Part shown: piece after piece, positions 12,377-23,268 of the stretch | How the letters are laid out: each line of letters starts with the position of its first letter | Position numbering within the stretch: position 1 is the first letter of the stretch | DNA from: Anthoceros angustus | Taxonomy: Eukaryota; Streptophyta; Anthocerotopsida; Anthocerotales; Anthocerotaceae | DNA length: 64,000 nucleotides | Direction: 5' to 3' | Assembly (NCBI GenBank): GCA_010909165.1 | Contig: VJWM01000003.1 | Coordinates: forward strand, 310,001 to 374,000 | Position numbers and translations under genes: made by a program | The notes under the pieces: model-generated | What the model saw: the letters and a program-made list of their open reading frames with translations, nothing else | What the model was told of the DNA's origin: nothing | Databases searched by the model: none

Positions 12377-15248
12377 AGGGTACTTCAATTTTGTCTCAAC
12401 CTTCGCGCCGCCTGTAACCATTTCAACCCCGCCTGTCACAACTGTATCATAGTAATTGCCTTGATGCGTCGGCATAGACACTGTAGTATGTGAGAAGGAC
12501 TGGAGAAACCTCTGGCTACTTGTTGTATCAGTGTTGGGAAGGAAATCCCTGTATTACTTACATAGCTTACTGGCAATGCCCGCAGCGCAGCCTCGAGGTC
12601 GCTCGGATGCCTTTAATAGGAAATGCACTCTGTATATCAACTGCCCTCTAATCTTTTAACTACCTATGCAATCAAAAGGTCGCCCGAATGCCGTCTCTGT
12701 ACCGGGAAAATTAGAGGGCCGTCTCTGTACCGGAAGAATTAGAGGGCCGTCTCTGTACCGGAAAAATTAAAGGGAATAATTTATATAAATACTATCAATA
12801 ATTAATTATTTACACTGAAATAAATAGATAATAATTTGATTACTTATGCATAAAATAAATATATGACACATCTTATTTTTTGTGTAGTGAGTGCTGCAAG
12901 CCTATATATAAGGGTTTACTCAAAACGGTAGAAAGAATAATAGCAAGCCCATGTACAAGTATGACACACAAAATGAGAATGCCCTCATCACAGCTAGCCC
13001 CTTGTGCAAGCAGCAAAAAACGAAAAACACCCCAAACTTTTTTGCTGATTTTTTACTGAAAAATTTTCAATAGTGTAGCCTCCTGGGGTCAGTCGATCGA
13101 GTCCAGATGGGTTTAGCGGTTAATCTTTCTAAACACCTTGAAACTGTTGTGAAGATTAGGTACTGCCCACGCATTATATACGGCTTGAAACTTTTGTGAA
13201 GACTAGGTACTGCATTGACACAAATGGAACTAGTTTCGAGAAACACAAAAGTGCAACCAGCAAACAAGTATGATAAATACCCCATATTACTTGAGTAGTG
13301 AGTGCCACAAGTCTATATATAAGGGTTTGCATAATTTTTGAATTGTTCTTCAAGACATTTCACAAAATTGATACCATACACTGAATTAAAGATTAGCATT
13401 GGTAGATAGATAGTTAATTAGTAAGTTAGTTTTTACATGGCCTCGACATCAACATAACACGTAAAAATAAAGCACATAAAAGGTCTGAAGTTTCCTACTA
13501 AAAATGTTGTAACAATCGAGAAAAGGTCTGAAGTTTCCTACTAACAATGTTGTTTTAGCGCAGCCTCACAGGGTCGTTCATTTGGCCCCGGATGCCTAAA
13601 ACCAATTAGATGATTCTTTTCATTGATCTTGAAAGATCTCGAACAGTCTTCACAAGGATTTGAGAGTCATCAGTGCATACCAATTAAGCTTTTGTAAGGC
13701 CCTAGGTAGCATATAGGCACGACTAGAACTGGTTCCGAAGCACTCAAAGGTGCTGATTCCAAGTAATACTGAAGAAGAAAAGCGTGATAAATAACCCATA
13801 TTGCTTGAGTATGTAGTGAGTGTCGCAAGCCTACTCATAGGGGTTTGCACCATTTTTGTATTTTTTGTCGGACATTTAATAAAAAAAAGCATCACACATA
13901 AGATTAAGATTGCATGGGTAGATAGATAGTGAATTTTTTAGTTATTCTTACATGGTCTTTGCACCAACATAACGAGAGAAGAGGTCTAAATGTTTTTACT
14001 AAAAATGCTGCTACAGTGCAAACTCCTTGGATCGTTCAAACTAAGTAACACTGAAGTAAACAAGCGTGATAAATAATGTACATAATGAGTGGCGCAAGTT
14101 TTTTTGTACTTTTGAAGTCCTGGCGTAGACAGGTTTACTAAAAATGTTGCTGCAACATTATCATATGTATCTATATATGATACAATTTGTATCATATGTA
14201 GAATTAAGATTAATATGAGTAGATAGATATTAAATTAGTTAGTTATTTTTTTTACAGGGCCTATGTGCAAGTATGCTTTTGGTTTTTGTTTTGATACGTA
14301 ATACTCTTTGCTGACTGTTGTTTACATTGTAGATAGGTTGTAAATTGCAATATAGAGGATATGTGTGTGTGCGATATATGGATATCTGAAATAAGGCACA
14401 CAAAGAAGAAAAAGACGATAGAGGTTCATCGAACGGTAGAAATCGACAGAACTCCAAAGTACTTACGCTTCCACTAGTTACTACCTCCAGTATTTCTTGG
14501 GATACTACATCTACACACCGATCTGAAAGGTTTATGTTGTTGCATGCCGGTGCTATGTATGCAACTGCTTCGTGCGGTGAACAAAACCGATGGACATTAG
14601 CAGAAATTATAGGTTTGTTTTTCTCCATGTTTTTATTTAACTCATATATACTTACATATGTTCCTTAATGTTTAGCCTACATGGCAGGGTCATGTTGCAT
14701 TTGCTATGGTCTTGGACATTTCACCATTTATGAGAAGTCGAAAGGCCACTAAGTGCCATATGAATTGGTGGTAGTTGTGAACATGTTGGAGAGTCTTCTA
14801 TGAGCTTTCCACGTTGTGGTTTACAAAATGATGATAAGGGGCATATGGTATAAAGTATCAGATAGCTTGGCAAAGAGAGAGACAGAGGAAATGGTACTTA
14901 TGGCAAAAGCATCCTTCGTATTTTATGAGCAAATAGTGATTTGGCCAATTTGCTCTACCCTTGCTCTTGCTCCCGCTCCTCCAATAATTTGTCGGTGTGT
15001 CGATGAGAACATTTTGTGCACTTAACATCAGAAATAGGCTCTTGGCAACTCATGCATTGTAGACAAATTTGAAGATTACATCCTTCGATCTGCAGATTCA
15101 AATATCAAGTGAATTTGACATAAAAGACCATAGCTATAGTGAATTTTACATGGAAAAAGTATCGTATACCTACCATAGCTCCCTCATTAGTTGGAATTGG
15201 CAGCAGAATGCTGCTGAAAGGCTCAAACTTGGTAGAAAATTGTTAGGG
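12377..15248. repeat. Degenerate satellite-like tandem repeats (about 0.45-0.5 kb monomer)
   Basis: No gene. A composite monomer recurs in the same order: a GCAGCCTC...GTCG block (about 12575, 13075, 13557, a weak one near 14010), a block around TTGAAACTNTTGTGAAG, then AAAGCGTGATAAATAACCCATATTGCTTGAG and a GTGCCACAAG...ATAAGGGTTTGCA block (about 12890, 13270-13335, 13770-13855, 14065-14105). Divergence between monomers is high. From 14230 to 15248 the sequence is AT-rich with only unassigned short frames (for example 14239-14628 minus). Confidence 0.6.
12690..12773. repeat. 28-bp minisatellite, three copies
   Basis: The unit GCCGTCTCTGTACCGG, followed by AAAATTAGAGG, starts at 12690, 12718 and 12746. 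The last copy is slightly diverged at its end. Confidence 0.85.
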
Positions 15249-17324
15249 AACAATCATGTCAGAGAGAAGAAGGTGTGCACTCATGTAACATCTCATGGGA
15301 CTACTAAAACATCTCAATGCACTGCTGCATACTTTAAATTCTAACAAACCTTGTAATCGCACTCCAACATCCCATCGCTATTACGATGGTTTCTTGTAGT
15401 GGACACATATCCTCCTCTAACGATAGTGCATATGACACTCTTTTTCCAGCAGTATTGTCACATGCACAAGCAACTCTTCTGCATCCTGCAAAACAAAGTA
15501 CATCGGTCAAAATCTAAAGTGTAAAACAAGTAATTACAAATCTACATTATAATAACTTGTTGTTCGCTTATTTTGAACTCCAATGCACCTTGGAGACGGC
15601 AAATATAAGATTCAATAATCGTAACTTTTACCTCTGATGTCACTGTGGAGAGATCTATACATCAAAAACAATAGGCCAATTAGTTACACTTGGAACCTAC
15701 TCAAAACCTACAAATTATCTCTCCCCTCACCCTGCATTCACTAATTTATACCTCTAACAACACTTTTGTTAGATCCAAAGGGTCGGTAGTGACCTCATAT
15801 ATGGAAACGAAGAACCTTTGAAAGTTGTGGCAGCTTACAAGTGCCTTCCAAAACAACTTAGCAACCCATCAACAATTTCACCCGAACCTCACAAGCAGCC
15901 ATGGCATTCATGCAAGTATCATTCGTTCTCACCTGCAAAACAAAATGTAACACAGGTATCCGTTGTTGCGGAGGCAAGGTCGACAGTCTCTTCTATCACT
16001 TTGAGCGCCTTTACCAAGTTAGACTTTTTCAACTCCTTCGTCTTCACCTTGGTCTCGTTCATTAATGGCTCGGGCCAACTACAAGTGCAACACAGTGCTC
16101 CAACTCCACTCACATGATTTGTCAGTCTTGAAGATAAAATCGCTACAAAGGATTAGCACGGTAATGCCCAAACCCACGTAGCATGACAGCCACTTCCATA
16201 GCCCTGTCCCATTTGACAGATACATCCACAACAACGTGAGGTCATCAACCGAATGAAGAGCCACAACACCTTTAGCTATCTTCATAACGTAGATGCCAAC
16301 ATTGTGAACCTGACGGAAGACAAACCTTTAACCCGCCACTTCCAACAGCACAAACCTTCTCCCAACACCTAATATGGGGAAGCAAGAAATGACGCCATCA
16401 ACTAACCAAAATGTCAGTAGTATCATACTCTTGCTTCAACCAATCCGCAAGCTTCTATCGGGGAATGACCCCTTTTCTTTGGAGAGTATTTTGACTACTC
16501 TTGATTTGTAAAGATCTAGAAACTTGGCTATTGCTGATCTCTCATATAGTTCTTTTCCTGAAGCAAACATGTTTTGGACCCTTCCTTCGGACGGCGTGGG
16601 TCCTCCTCTTATCTCTTATCCGGGCGGTAGACTCATTCCCTTAGGGTTGTGGCCTCTTTCTCCCAGCACATAGATGCACGAGTCTTGAGAAAAGGTCCAA
16701 ATCATTTTACTGTATAAATGCCCTGTGAAGCGCAGCCTCGAAGGATTGTCCGATTGGATTCAGATATCTTCAGTTGTCAATCATTTTGTATATCTTGTAA
16801 CTTTTGTGAAGTTTACAGCGGAAGTGCAATCTTGCGGGAGTGTTCGATTGGATCCGGATACCTTTAGCAATCAATCATTTTGTACATCTTAAAACTATTG
16901 TGAAGTTTAATGCATAAGCCGACCGTTACTAGTTCCAAAGTAGAGAAAAGTGCAACTAGCTCTAGACCTGCTACTAATTAACATTGAAGTACAAAAGCGT
17001 GATAAATAACCCATTTTGCTCGAGTAGGGAGTGCTACAAACCTACAATTAAGGTGTTGCACTATCTTAATATTGCCCTTCGGCACATGCAATAAAATAAA
17101 GAACCATACATTAGAGATTAGTATAATTCTAGGTTATTTCTTCATTGTTTTATATCCTATAATTAATCCTATGCAAGGATTGATATTAAAAAAATGAAAA
17201 AATATAATTTTTTTTAATGAAATGCAGGGCAGCCTCCCGAAGTCGTTCAATGGGCTTCGGATGAACCTGCACTTTTGCGAATCCTAATGTGCGAAAACTT
17301 TTATGAACCCCAAAGTGTGAAGAA
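15249..17324. repeat. 2-kb tandem duplication, copy A
   Basis: From CAATCATGTCAGAGAGAAGA to AACCCCAAAGTGTGAAGA. It is followed directly by copy B (17325-19330), nearly collinear throughout. It includes two satellite blocks (16730-17060, 17225) of the kind seen at 12.5-14.1 kb. Two short minus-strand frames in both copies (here 15919-16113 and 16079-16285) could be relics of a gene exon: the first is Lys/Glu-rich, the second contains a hydrophobic segment. Neither is recognised, and I do not call a gene. Confidence 0.8.
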
Positions 17325-19330
17325 CAATCATGTCGGAGAGAAGAAGGTGTGCACTCATGTAACATCTCATGGGACTACTAAAACATCTCAATGCCTGCTG
17401 CATACTTTAAATTCTAACAAACCTTGTCCAACATCCCATCGCTATTACGATGGTTTCTTGTAGTGGACACATATCCTCCTCTAACGATAGTGCATATGAC
17501 ACTCTTTTCCAGCGATTGTCACATGCACAAGCAACTCTGCATCACCAGACAAAGTACATCGGTCAAAATCTAAAGTGTAAAACAAGTAATTACAAATCTA
17601 CATTATAATAACTTGTTGTTGCTTATTTTGAACTCAATGCACCTTGGAGGCAAATATAAGATTCAATAATCGTAACTTTTACCTCGATGTCACCGTGGAG
17701 AGATCTATACATCAAAACAATAGGCCAATTAGTTACACTTGGAACCTACTCAAAACCTACAAATTATCTCTCCCTCACCTGCATTCACTAATTTATACCT
17801 CTAACAACACTTTTGTTAGATCCAAAGGGTCGGTGACCTCATATATGGAAACGAAGAACCTTTGAAAGTTGTGGCGACTTACAAGTGCCTTCCAAAACAA
17901 CTTAGCAACCCATCAACAATTTCACCCGAACCTCACAAGCTGACCATGGCATTCATGCAAGTATCATTCGTTCTCACCTGCAAAACAAAATGTAACACAG
18001 GTATCCGTTGTTGCGGAGGCAAGGTCGACAGTCTCTTCTATCACTTTGAGCGCCTTTACCAAGTTAGACTTTTTCAACTCCTTCGTCTTCACCTTGGTCT
18101 CGTTCATTAATGGCTCGGGCCAACTACAAGTGCAACACAGTGCTCCAACTCCACTCACATGATTTGTCAGTCTTGAAGATAAAATCGCTACAAAGGATTA
18201 GCACGGTAATGCCCAAACCCACGTAGCATGACAGCCACTTCCATAGCCCTGTCCCATTTGAGAGATACATCCACAACAACGTGAGGTCATCAACCGAATG
18301 AAGAGCCACAACACCTTTAGCTATCTTCATAACGTAGATGCCAACATTGTGAACTGACGGAAGACAAACCTTTAACCCGCCACTTCCAACAGACAAACCT
18401 TCTCCCAACACCTAATATGGGAAGCAAGAAATGACGCCATCAACTAACCAAAATGTCGTAGTATCATACTCTTGCTTCAACCAATCCAAGCTTCTATCGG
18501 GAATGACCCTTTTCTTTGGAGAGTATTTTGACTACTCTTGATTTGTAAAGATCTAGAAACTTGGCTATTCGATCTCTCATATAGTTCTTTTCTGAAGCAA
18601 ACATGTTTTGGACCCTTCCTTGACGATGGGTCCTCCTCTTATCTCTTATCCGGCGGTAGACTCATTCCCTTAGGGTTGTGGCCTCTTTCTCCCAGCACAT
18701 AGATGCACGAGTCTTGAGAAAAGGTCCAAATCATTTCTTGTATAAATGCCCTGTGAAGCGACCTCGAAGGATTGTCCGATTGGATTCGGATATCTTGATT
18801 GTCAATCATTTTGTATATCTTGTAACTTTTGTGAAGTTTACAGCGGAAGTGCAATCTTGGAGTGTTCGATTGGATCCGGATACCTTTAGCAATCAATCAT
18901 TTTGTACATCTTAAAACTATTGTGAAGTTTAATGCATAAGCCGACCGTTACTAGTTCCAAAGTAGAGAAAAGTGCAACTAGCTCTAGACCTGCTACTAAT
19001 TAACATTGAAGTACAAAAGCGTGATAAATAACCCATTTTGCTCGAGTAGGGAGTGCTACAAACCTACAATTAAGGTGTTGCACTATCTTAATATTGCCCT
19101 TCGGCACATGCAATAAAATAAAGAACCATACATTAGAGATTAGTATAATTCTAGGTTATTTCTTCATTGTTTTATATCCTATAATTAATCCTATGCAAGG
19201 ATTGATATTAAAAATGAAAAATATAATTTTTTAATGAAATGGGCAGCCTCAAGTCGTTCAATGGGCGGATGAACCTGCACTTTTGCGAATCCTAATGTGC
19301 GAAACTTTTATGAACCCCAAAGTGTGAAGA
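17325..19330. repeat. 2-kb tandem duplication, copy B
   Basis: Collinear with copy A but about 70 bp shorter. The differences are mostly losses of one to a few bases, in homopolymers (for example A7 to A5, T8 to T6 near 19210-19235) and at CAG/CTG/CCG trinucleotides. Where a third partial copy exists (19857-20490), that copy agrees with A almost everywhere. See findings for what this may mean. Confidence 0.8.
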
Positions 19331-19652
19331 CTTTTATCAACCTTATGGTGCAAAGGAGGAGACAGATTGAGCAGGTTAGCCTAGTTTGTGTACATATATA
19401 CAAACTTTCATATTAAAAATCGGTTCAGATGAATATTGTATGAATTTCAGGATAGGAATCGGGCCATGTATGTAATCTACAAGCAGAACTAACACTTGCC
19501 CTTCAGCAAAGCAAAGTCTGCACCGCACACCTTGCTTGGTCTATGATTTCTGCTCTGGTGACTACAAAGTCGCAAGCGTTTCCAAGCTGTGCACGACCCA
19601 GCAGATCACTGGGCACCGGCTAGATCTTTCTTTTCACGACCTCACTGCCAAC
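19013..19652. repeat. Direct repeat of the 3' flank of PPR gene 1 (upstream member)
   Basis: The segment from AAAAGCGTGATAAATAACCC to GGCACCGGCTAGATCTTTC is repeated in direct orientation at 19857-20488. There it runs into the end of the intact PPR gene; here it runs into a PPR fragment. It overlaps the end of tandem copy B. Confidence 0.8.
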
Positions 19653-19808
19653 TGCTCAAAAACCTTACGTGCAGTTCTCAGATCACCACATTTTGCATAC
19701 ATGTCCACCAGGCAGGTGCCAACCAGTGGGATAGCCAGCAGTCCTCTCTCGACAATCTGTGAGTGGAGCTGCTTGCCCTTCTGTAAGGCACCAGCGCTAG
19801 CGCAGGCC
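19653..19808 (-). pseudogene. Captured internal fragment of PPR gene 1
   Basis: About 155 bp matching 21430-21585 inside PPR gene 1 without visible differences. It encodes part of one L motif and the following S motif (KGKQLHSQIVERGLLAIPL, then CLVDMYAKCGDLRTARKVF). Both edges break abruptly into unrelated sequence: a short EQLAVRS tail then stop on one side, non-PPR sequence on the other. It sits between two direct copies of the 3' flank of PPR gene 1. It cannot make a functional PPR protein. Confidence 0.85.
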
Positions 19809-19856
19809 TTCCGCTTGTGCAATCAGCCACTCCGCTTCACACATTCTGTCTCAAAC

Positions 19857-20490
19857 CAAAAGCGTGATAAATAACCCATTTTGCTCGAGTAGGAGTGCTA
19901 CAAACCTACAATTAAGGTGTTGCACTATCTTAATATTGCCCTTGCACATGCAATAAAATAAAGAACCATACATTAGAGATTAGTATAATTCTAGGTTATT
20001 TCTTCATTGTTTTATATCCTATAATTAATCCTATGCAAGGATTGATATTAAAAAAATGAAAAAATATAATTTTTTTTAATGAAATGCAGGGCAGCCTCCC
20101 GAAGTCGTTCAATGGGCTTCGGATGAACCTGCACTTTTGCGAATCCTAATGTGCGAAAACTTTTATGAACCCCAAAGTGTGAAGACTTTTATCAACCTTA
20201 TGGTGCAAAGGAGGAGACAGATTGAGCAGGTTAGCCTAGTTTGTGTACATATATACAAACTTTCATATTAAAAATCGGTTCAGATGAATATTGTATGAAT
20301 TTCGGGATAGGAATCGGGCCATGTATGTAATCTACAAGCAGAACTAACACTTGCCCTTCAGCAAAGCAAAGTCTGCACCGCACACCTTGCTTGGTCTATG
20401 ATTTCTGCTCTGGTGACTACAAAGTCGCAAGCGTTTCCAAGCTGTGCACGACCCAGCAGATCACTGGGCACCGGCTAGATCTTTCTTTTT
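19857..20490. repeat. Direct repeat of the 3' flank of PPR gene 1 (gene-proximal member)
   Basis: Second member of the pair described at 19013-19652. It ends six bases before the stop codon of PPR gene 1 and contains its 3' untranslated region. Homopolymer lengths and the GCAGGGCAGCCTCCCGAAG block agree with tandem copy A rather than copy B. Confidence 0.8.
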
Positions 20491-20495
20491 CATTC

Positions 20496-22781
20496 TCACG
20501 GTCGACCCTTACAACTGCAACAACCAGCTTCAAACCGATGCACACGGTAACCATCCCTTACAACAATGTCTCTCTTTTCAACCCTTGACATGATCTCGGT
20601 GGAACTATGGCAGTCACTGCACATACGTAGATTCTTCGTTACCAGCAGAGGTGTGCCACTTGGAGTGTTCAAGAGACCATACGCCAGAGCTAACTTCTCA
20701 GCATGCCCACAAAGCGCGTCTTCCTTTTCCTTCTCAGACACTGGCTTCAAAACCAACTGAGTGTGTGCTACGTGGCCCCCTTCCTGCTTCAAACGTGCAT
20801 TCGTGCTCTCTACCTTGAGCGCAATATCATCTCTGTTGTCTCCCACTACAAATGTGTGTACCTGCTTCTTCACCTCAATGCCCGCCACTGCAGGCTTCTT
20901 CTTAGCTCCTGCTGCTATTCTCTGTGTTTCAATCCTGTCCACATCGGTCCACATACCTGCATCTGCATAGGCATTCGCCATCAGCACGTATGCGGATGCC
21001 TGCTGAGGCTCCAGTCTAACAAGGCTTTCAAAACACCGAGTAGCCCTTTCTATATCCCCGTAACTTTTGCAGGCATTCAGCAAAGACCTCAACCCCACAA
21101 CATCACTTTCGCCCTCACAGGATAATAGGATGTTCTCTGCCTCATCTAGATGGCCTGCACGGCCAAGTAGATCAATCATGCAACTGTAATGCTTCATAGT
21201 AGGTTTGACGCCATACTGTTCAACCATGGAACTGAAGTGCTTCCGACCCTCATTCACCAGTCCCTCGTGACTGCATGCTCCTAAAATGGAAGTAAACGTG
21301 GTATCATCAGGCTGAATACCAGCGACCAACATCTCCTCAAAACAAGCTAGTGCCTTGTGACCTTCATCACAAGCACCACACCCAGATATCAGGGCATTCC
21401 ATGTCACGACATCCTTTGTGGCCAAGCTGTCAAAAACCTTACGTGCAGTTCTCAGATCACCACATTTCGCGTACATGTCCACCAGGCAGGTGCCAACCAG
21501 TGGGATAGCCAGCAGTCCTCTCTCGACAATCTGTGAGTGGAGCTGCTTGCCCTTCTGTAAGGCACCAGCGCTAGCGCAGGCCTTCAGAAGGCCAGCAAAA
21601 GTGACAAAGTCAGCCACAATCACGCCCTCCTGTTCCATTTGTTCAAACAGAACAAGCGCCTCCTGACCGAGCCCTTGCTGTGCATACCCAGCAATCAGGG
21701 CATTCCATGTCACCACATCCTTTCTGGCCAAGCTATCAAAAACCTGGCGTGCATCTTCCAGTTTGCCACATTTTGCATACATGTCCACCAGGCAGTTGCT
21801 GACAAACAAGTCAGGAGGAATGCCGCTGTGCAACACATCAGAGTGCACTTTTCTGCCAGATTCCAAGTCCGCAGCAAGTGCACAAGCTTGAAGGGCAGCC
21901 AAAAAGACGTGGGCATCCGCCTTCAAACCTGAGCCACACATCTCATGGTACAATTGTATAGCCTCCTTAGGCTTCCCATGTTTAGAATGGGCAGAAATTA
22001 TGGAACTCCACATGAAGACATCTGGTTTGCCTACCCTGGTGAACACATCCATGGCCTCCTGCAGCCTACCTCCACATGCGTACATGCGCAAGATATGGTT
22101 CCCCAAGTATGTATTTGACTCGTACCCGAGTTTGACACACAGATCATGAACTCGTCGCCCCACAACGAGATCCTTTTTAGCTACACACACTTTTAGCACA
22201 GCATACAACAGAAACCGAGAAATAGGACGGTCTGCCTGCACCAGAGATTCCAGTGCTGCAAAGGCCTCAGTAAGCTGACCCTGCTGACATAAGGTGTTCA
22301 CGGTTCCTCCCGTTACCACGCCCATTTCCGATCCTGCACGGCTGCCAGGCTTACCCCGAAAGCTGCATTTAGAAGGAGAAGCACCATGACCCTTCTGCAT
22401 ATCCCAAGAAACGAGCTGCTCATCAACCCAAGCTGGCGTGACTTTGTTGTTTAACCAGAGGACCTCACCGGACCCCTTATGCCGAAAGTCAGGCGAACGA
22501 GAGTGCTTCTTATCTCGCCTGTTGTCCCACCACATGGATGGGTCCAGGAAAAACTGACGCCATAAGAGCTCATGCTCCTGGCGGCAACCATGGCTGGAAA
22601 ATCCTTCCCGAGCTCCATGTTTTGTAGGAATTGCTGGATTCGTTACAGTGCTGCTGGAGGCTTGTTTGTATGCCAAAGGTTGACTCCCTCCCGTGTGGTG
22701 AGCAGGAGCTCCTCGTACAATCCCTGTGCATCCATCAATTTGTTGGGTCCACAACGAATCTGGTGGCGATAATGTGGACAT
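20496..22781 (-). CDS. PPR-DYW protein 1, DYW variant ending GRP, with N-terminal PDF-like motif
   Basis: Intronless, 761 aa, ATG at 22781, in the PLS class of organellar RNA-editing factors. Order: possible transit peptide (1-60); PDF-like block 75-120 (FFLDPSMWWDNR, PDFRHKGSGEVLWL, PAWVDEQL); PPR array about 165-520 of P, L and S motifs (VVTWNALI, KACASAGALQKG, LVDMYAKCG); E1/E2 (about 520-620); DYW domain 625-761. The deaminase motif is HAEKLA (H693, E695) with CSDCH (C721, C724), so zinc ligands and catalytic Glu are kept. The PG box reads PAVAGIEV instead of PGxSWIEV, RFHHF is RVHRF, and the last residues are CSCKGRP. These changes fit the DYW:KP/GRP type linked to U-to-C editing; target and direction are inferred only. 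Contains one copy of the 102-aa unit amplified in the neighbours. Confidence 0.92.
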   Translation of the reverse strand: MSTLSPPDSLWTQQIDGCTGIVRGAPAHHTGGSQPLAYKQASSSTVTNPAIPTKHGAREGFSSHGCRQEHELLWRQFFLDPSMWWDNRRDKKHSRSPDFRHKGSGEVLWLNNKVTPAWVDEQLVSWDMQKGHGASPSKCSFRGKPGSRAGSEMGVVTGGTVNTLCQQGQLTEAFAALESLVQADRPISRFLLYAVLKVCVAKKDLVVGRRVHDLCVKLGYESNTYLGNHILRMYACGGRLQEAMDVFTRVGKPDVFMWSSIISAHSKHGKPKEAIQLYHEMCGSGLKADAHVFLAALQACALAADLESGRKVHSDVLHSGIPPDLFVSNCLVDMYAKCGKLEDARQVFDSLARKDVVTWNALIAGYAQQGLGQEALVLFEQMEQEGVIVADFVTFAGLLKACASAGALQKGKQLHSQIVERGLLAIPLVGTCLVDMYAKCGDLRTARKVFDSLATKDVVTWNALISGCGACDEGHKALACFEEMLVAGIQPDDTTFTSILGACSHEGLVNEGRKHFSSMVEQYGVKPTMKHYSCMIDLLGRAGHLDEAENILLSCEGESDVVGLRSLLNACKSYGDIERATRCFESLVRLEPQQASAYVLMANAYADAGMWTDVDRIETQRIAAGAKKKPAVAGIEVKKQVHTFVVGDNRDDIALKVESTNARLKQEGGHVAHTQLVLKPVSEKEKEDALCGHAEKLALAYGLLNTPSGTPLLVTKNLRMCSDCHSSTEIMSRVEKRDIVVRDGYRVHRFEAGCCSCKGRP

Positions 22782-23268
22782 CTTACAGGCACCGCTCCCG
22801 GAAGATGAGACGCATCGCGCACTATGCAGGCTATAGCAGGATGCATAGGTTCTGAGGTGTGCATCAACACACCACCCTCACAAGCAGCGTGCAATAGCTC
22901 GATCGCAAACTAAGCGAGGATTATGAGGGAAATGCAAATGAAAGATTCACTGTTTTACTTTGTTAGCATGGTCATCAGATGCCAAGAGATCTACAAGTTC
23001 CAACGCTACGCATTCGAGCTATCGAGGCATGTTCAGATGCCGTAACCATGCCCCATCCCCTTCACCATTCGCCTTTCACCTCCAAATGAGGTTGGGGTGC
23101 ATGTTCTAGGTGGTAACGCGAGTTGTAGTGCTTGTACAATGGACCCCCACGGATAGGGCTTAGATCCAATGGGGTAGGATCCAGGCGTAAAGTAGCAGGC
23201 GTTCCTAAGGTATGTCGGGATCAAGCGATCAAGCTCATCGCTGATGAGAACAGTTTAGGTCCTTCATC
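22782..23268. other. Spacer between PPR genes 1 and 2
   Basis: 487 bp. The first part (22782-22870) is homologous to the upstream sequence of PPR gene 3, so it is the promoter side of gene 1. The remainder, up to the stop of gene 2, holds the 3' flank of gene 2 and no recognised feature. A short minus-strand frame at 23033-23224 has no known relative. Confidence 0.5.

Noticed and set aside
15919-16285. Possible small gene with a hydrophobic segment in the 2-kb tandem copies
   Set aside because: Two short frames conserved only because the DNA is duplicated; no recognised family, no start or splice evidence strong enough to call.
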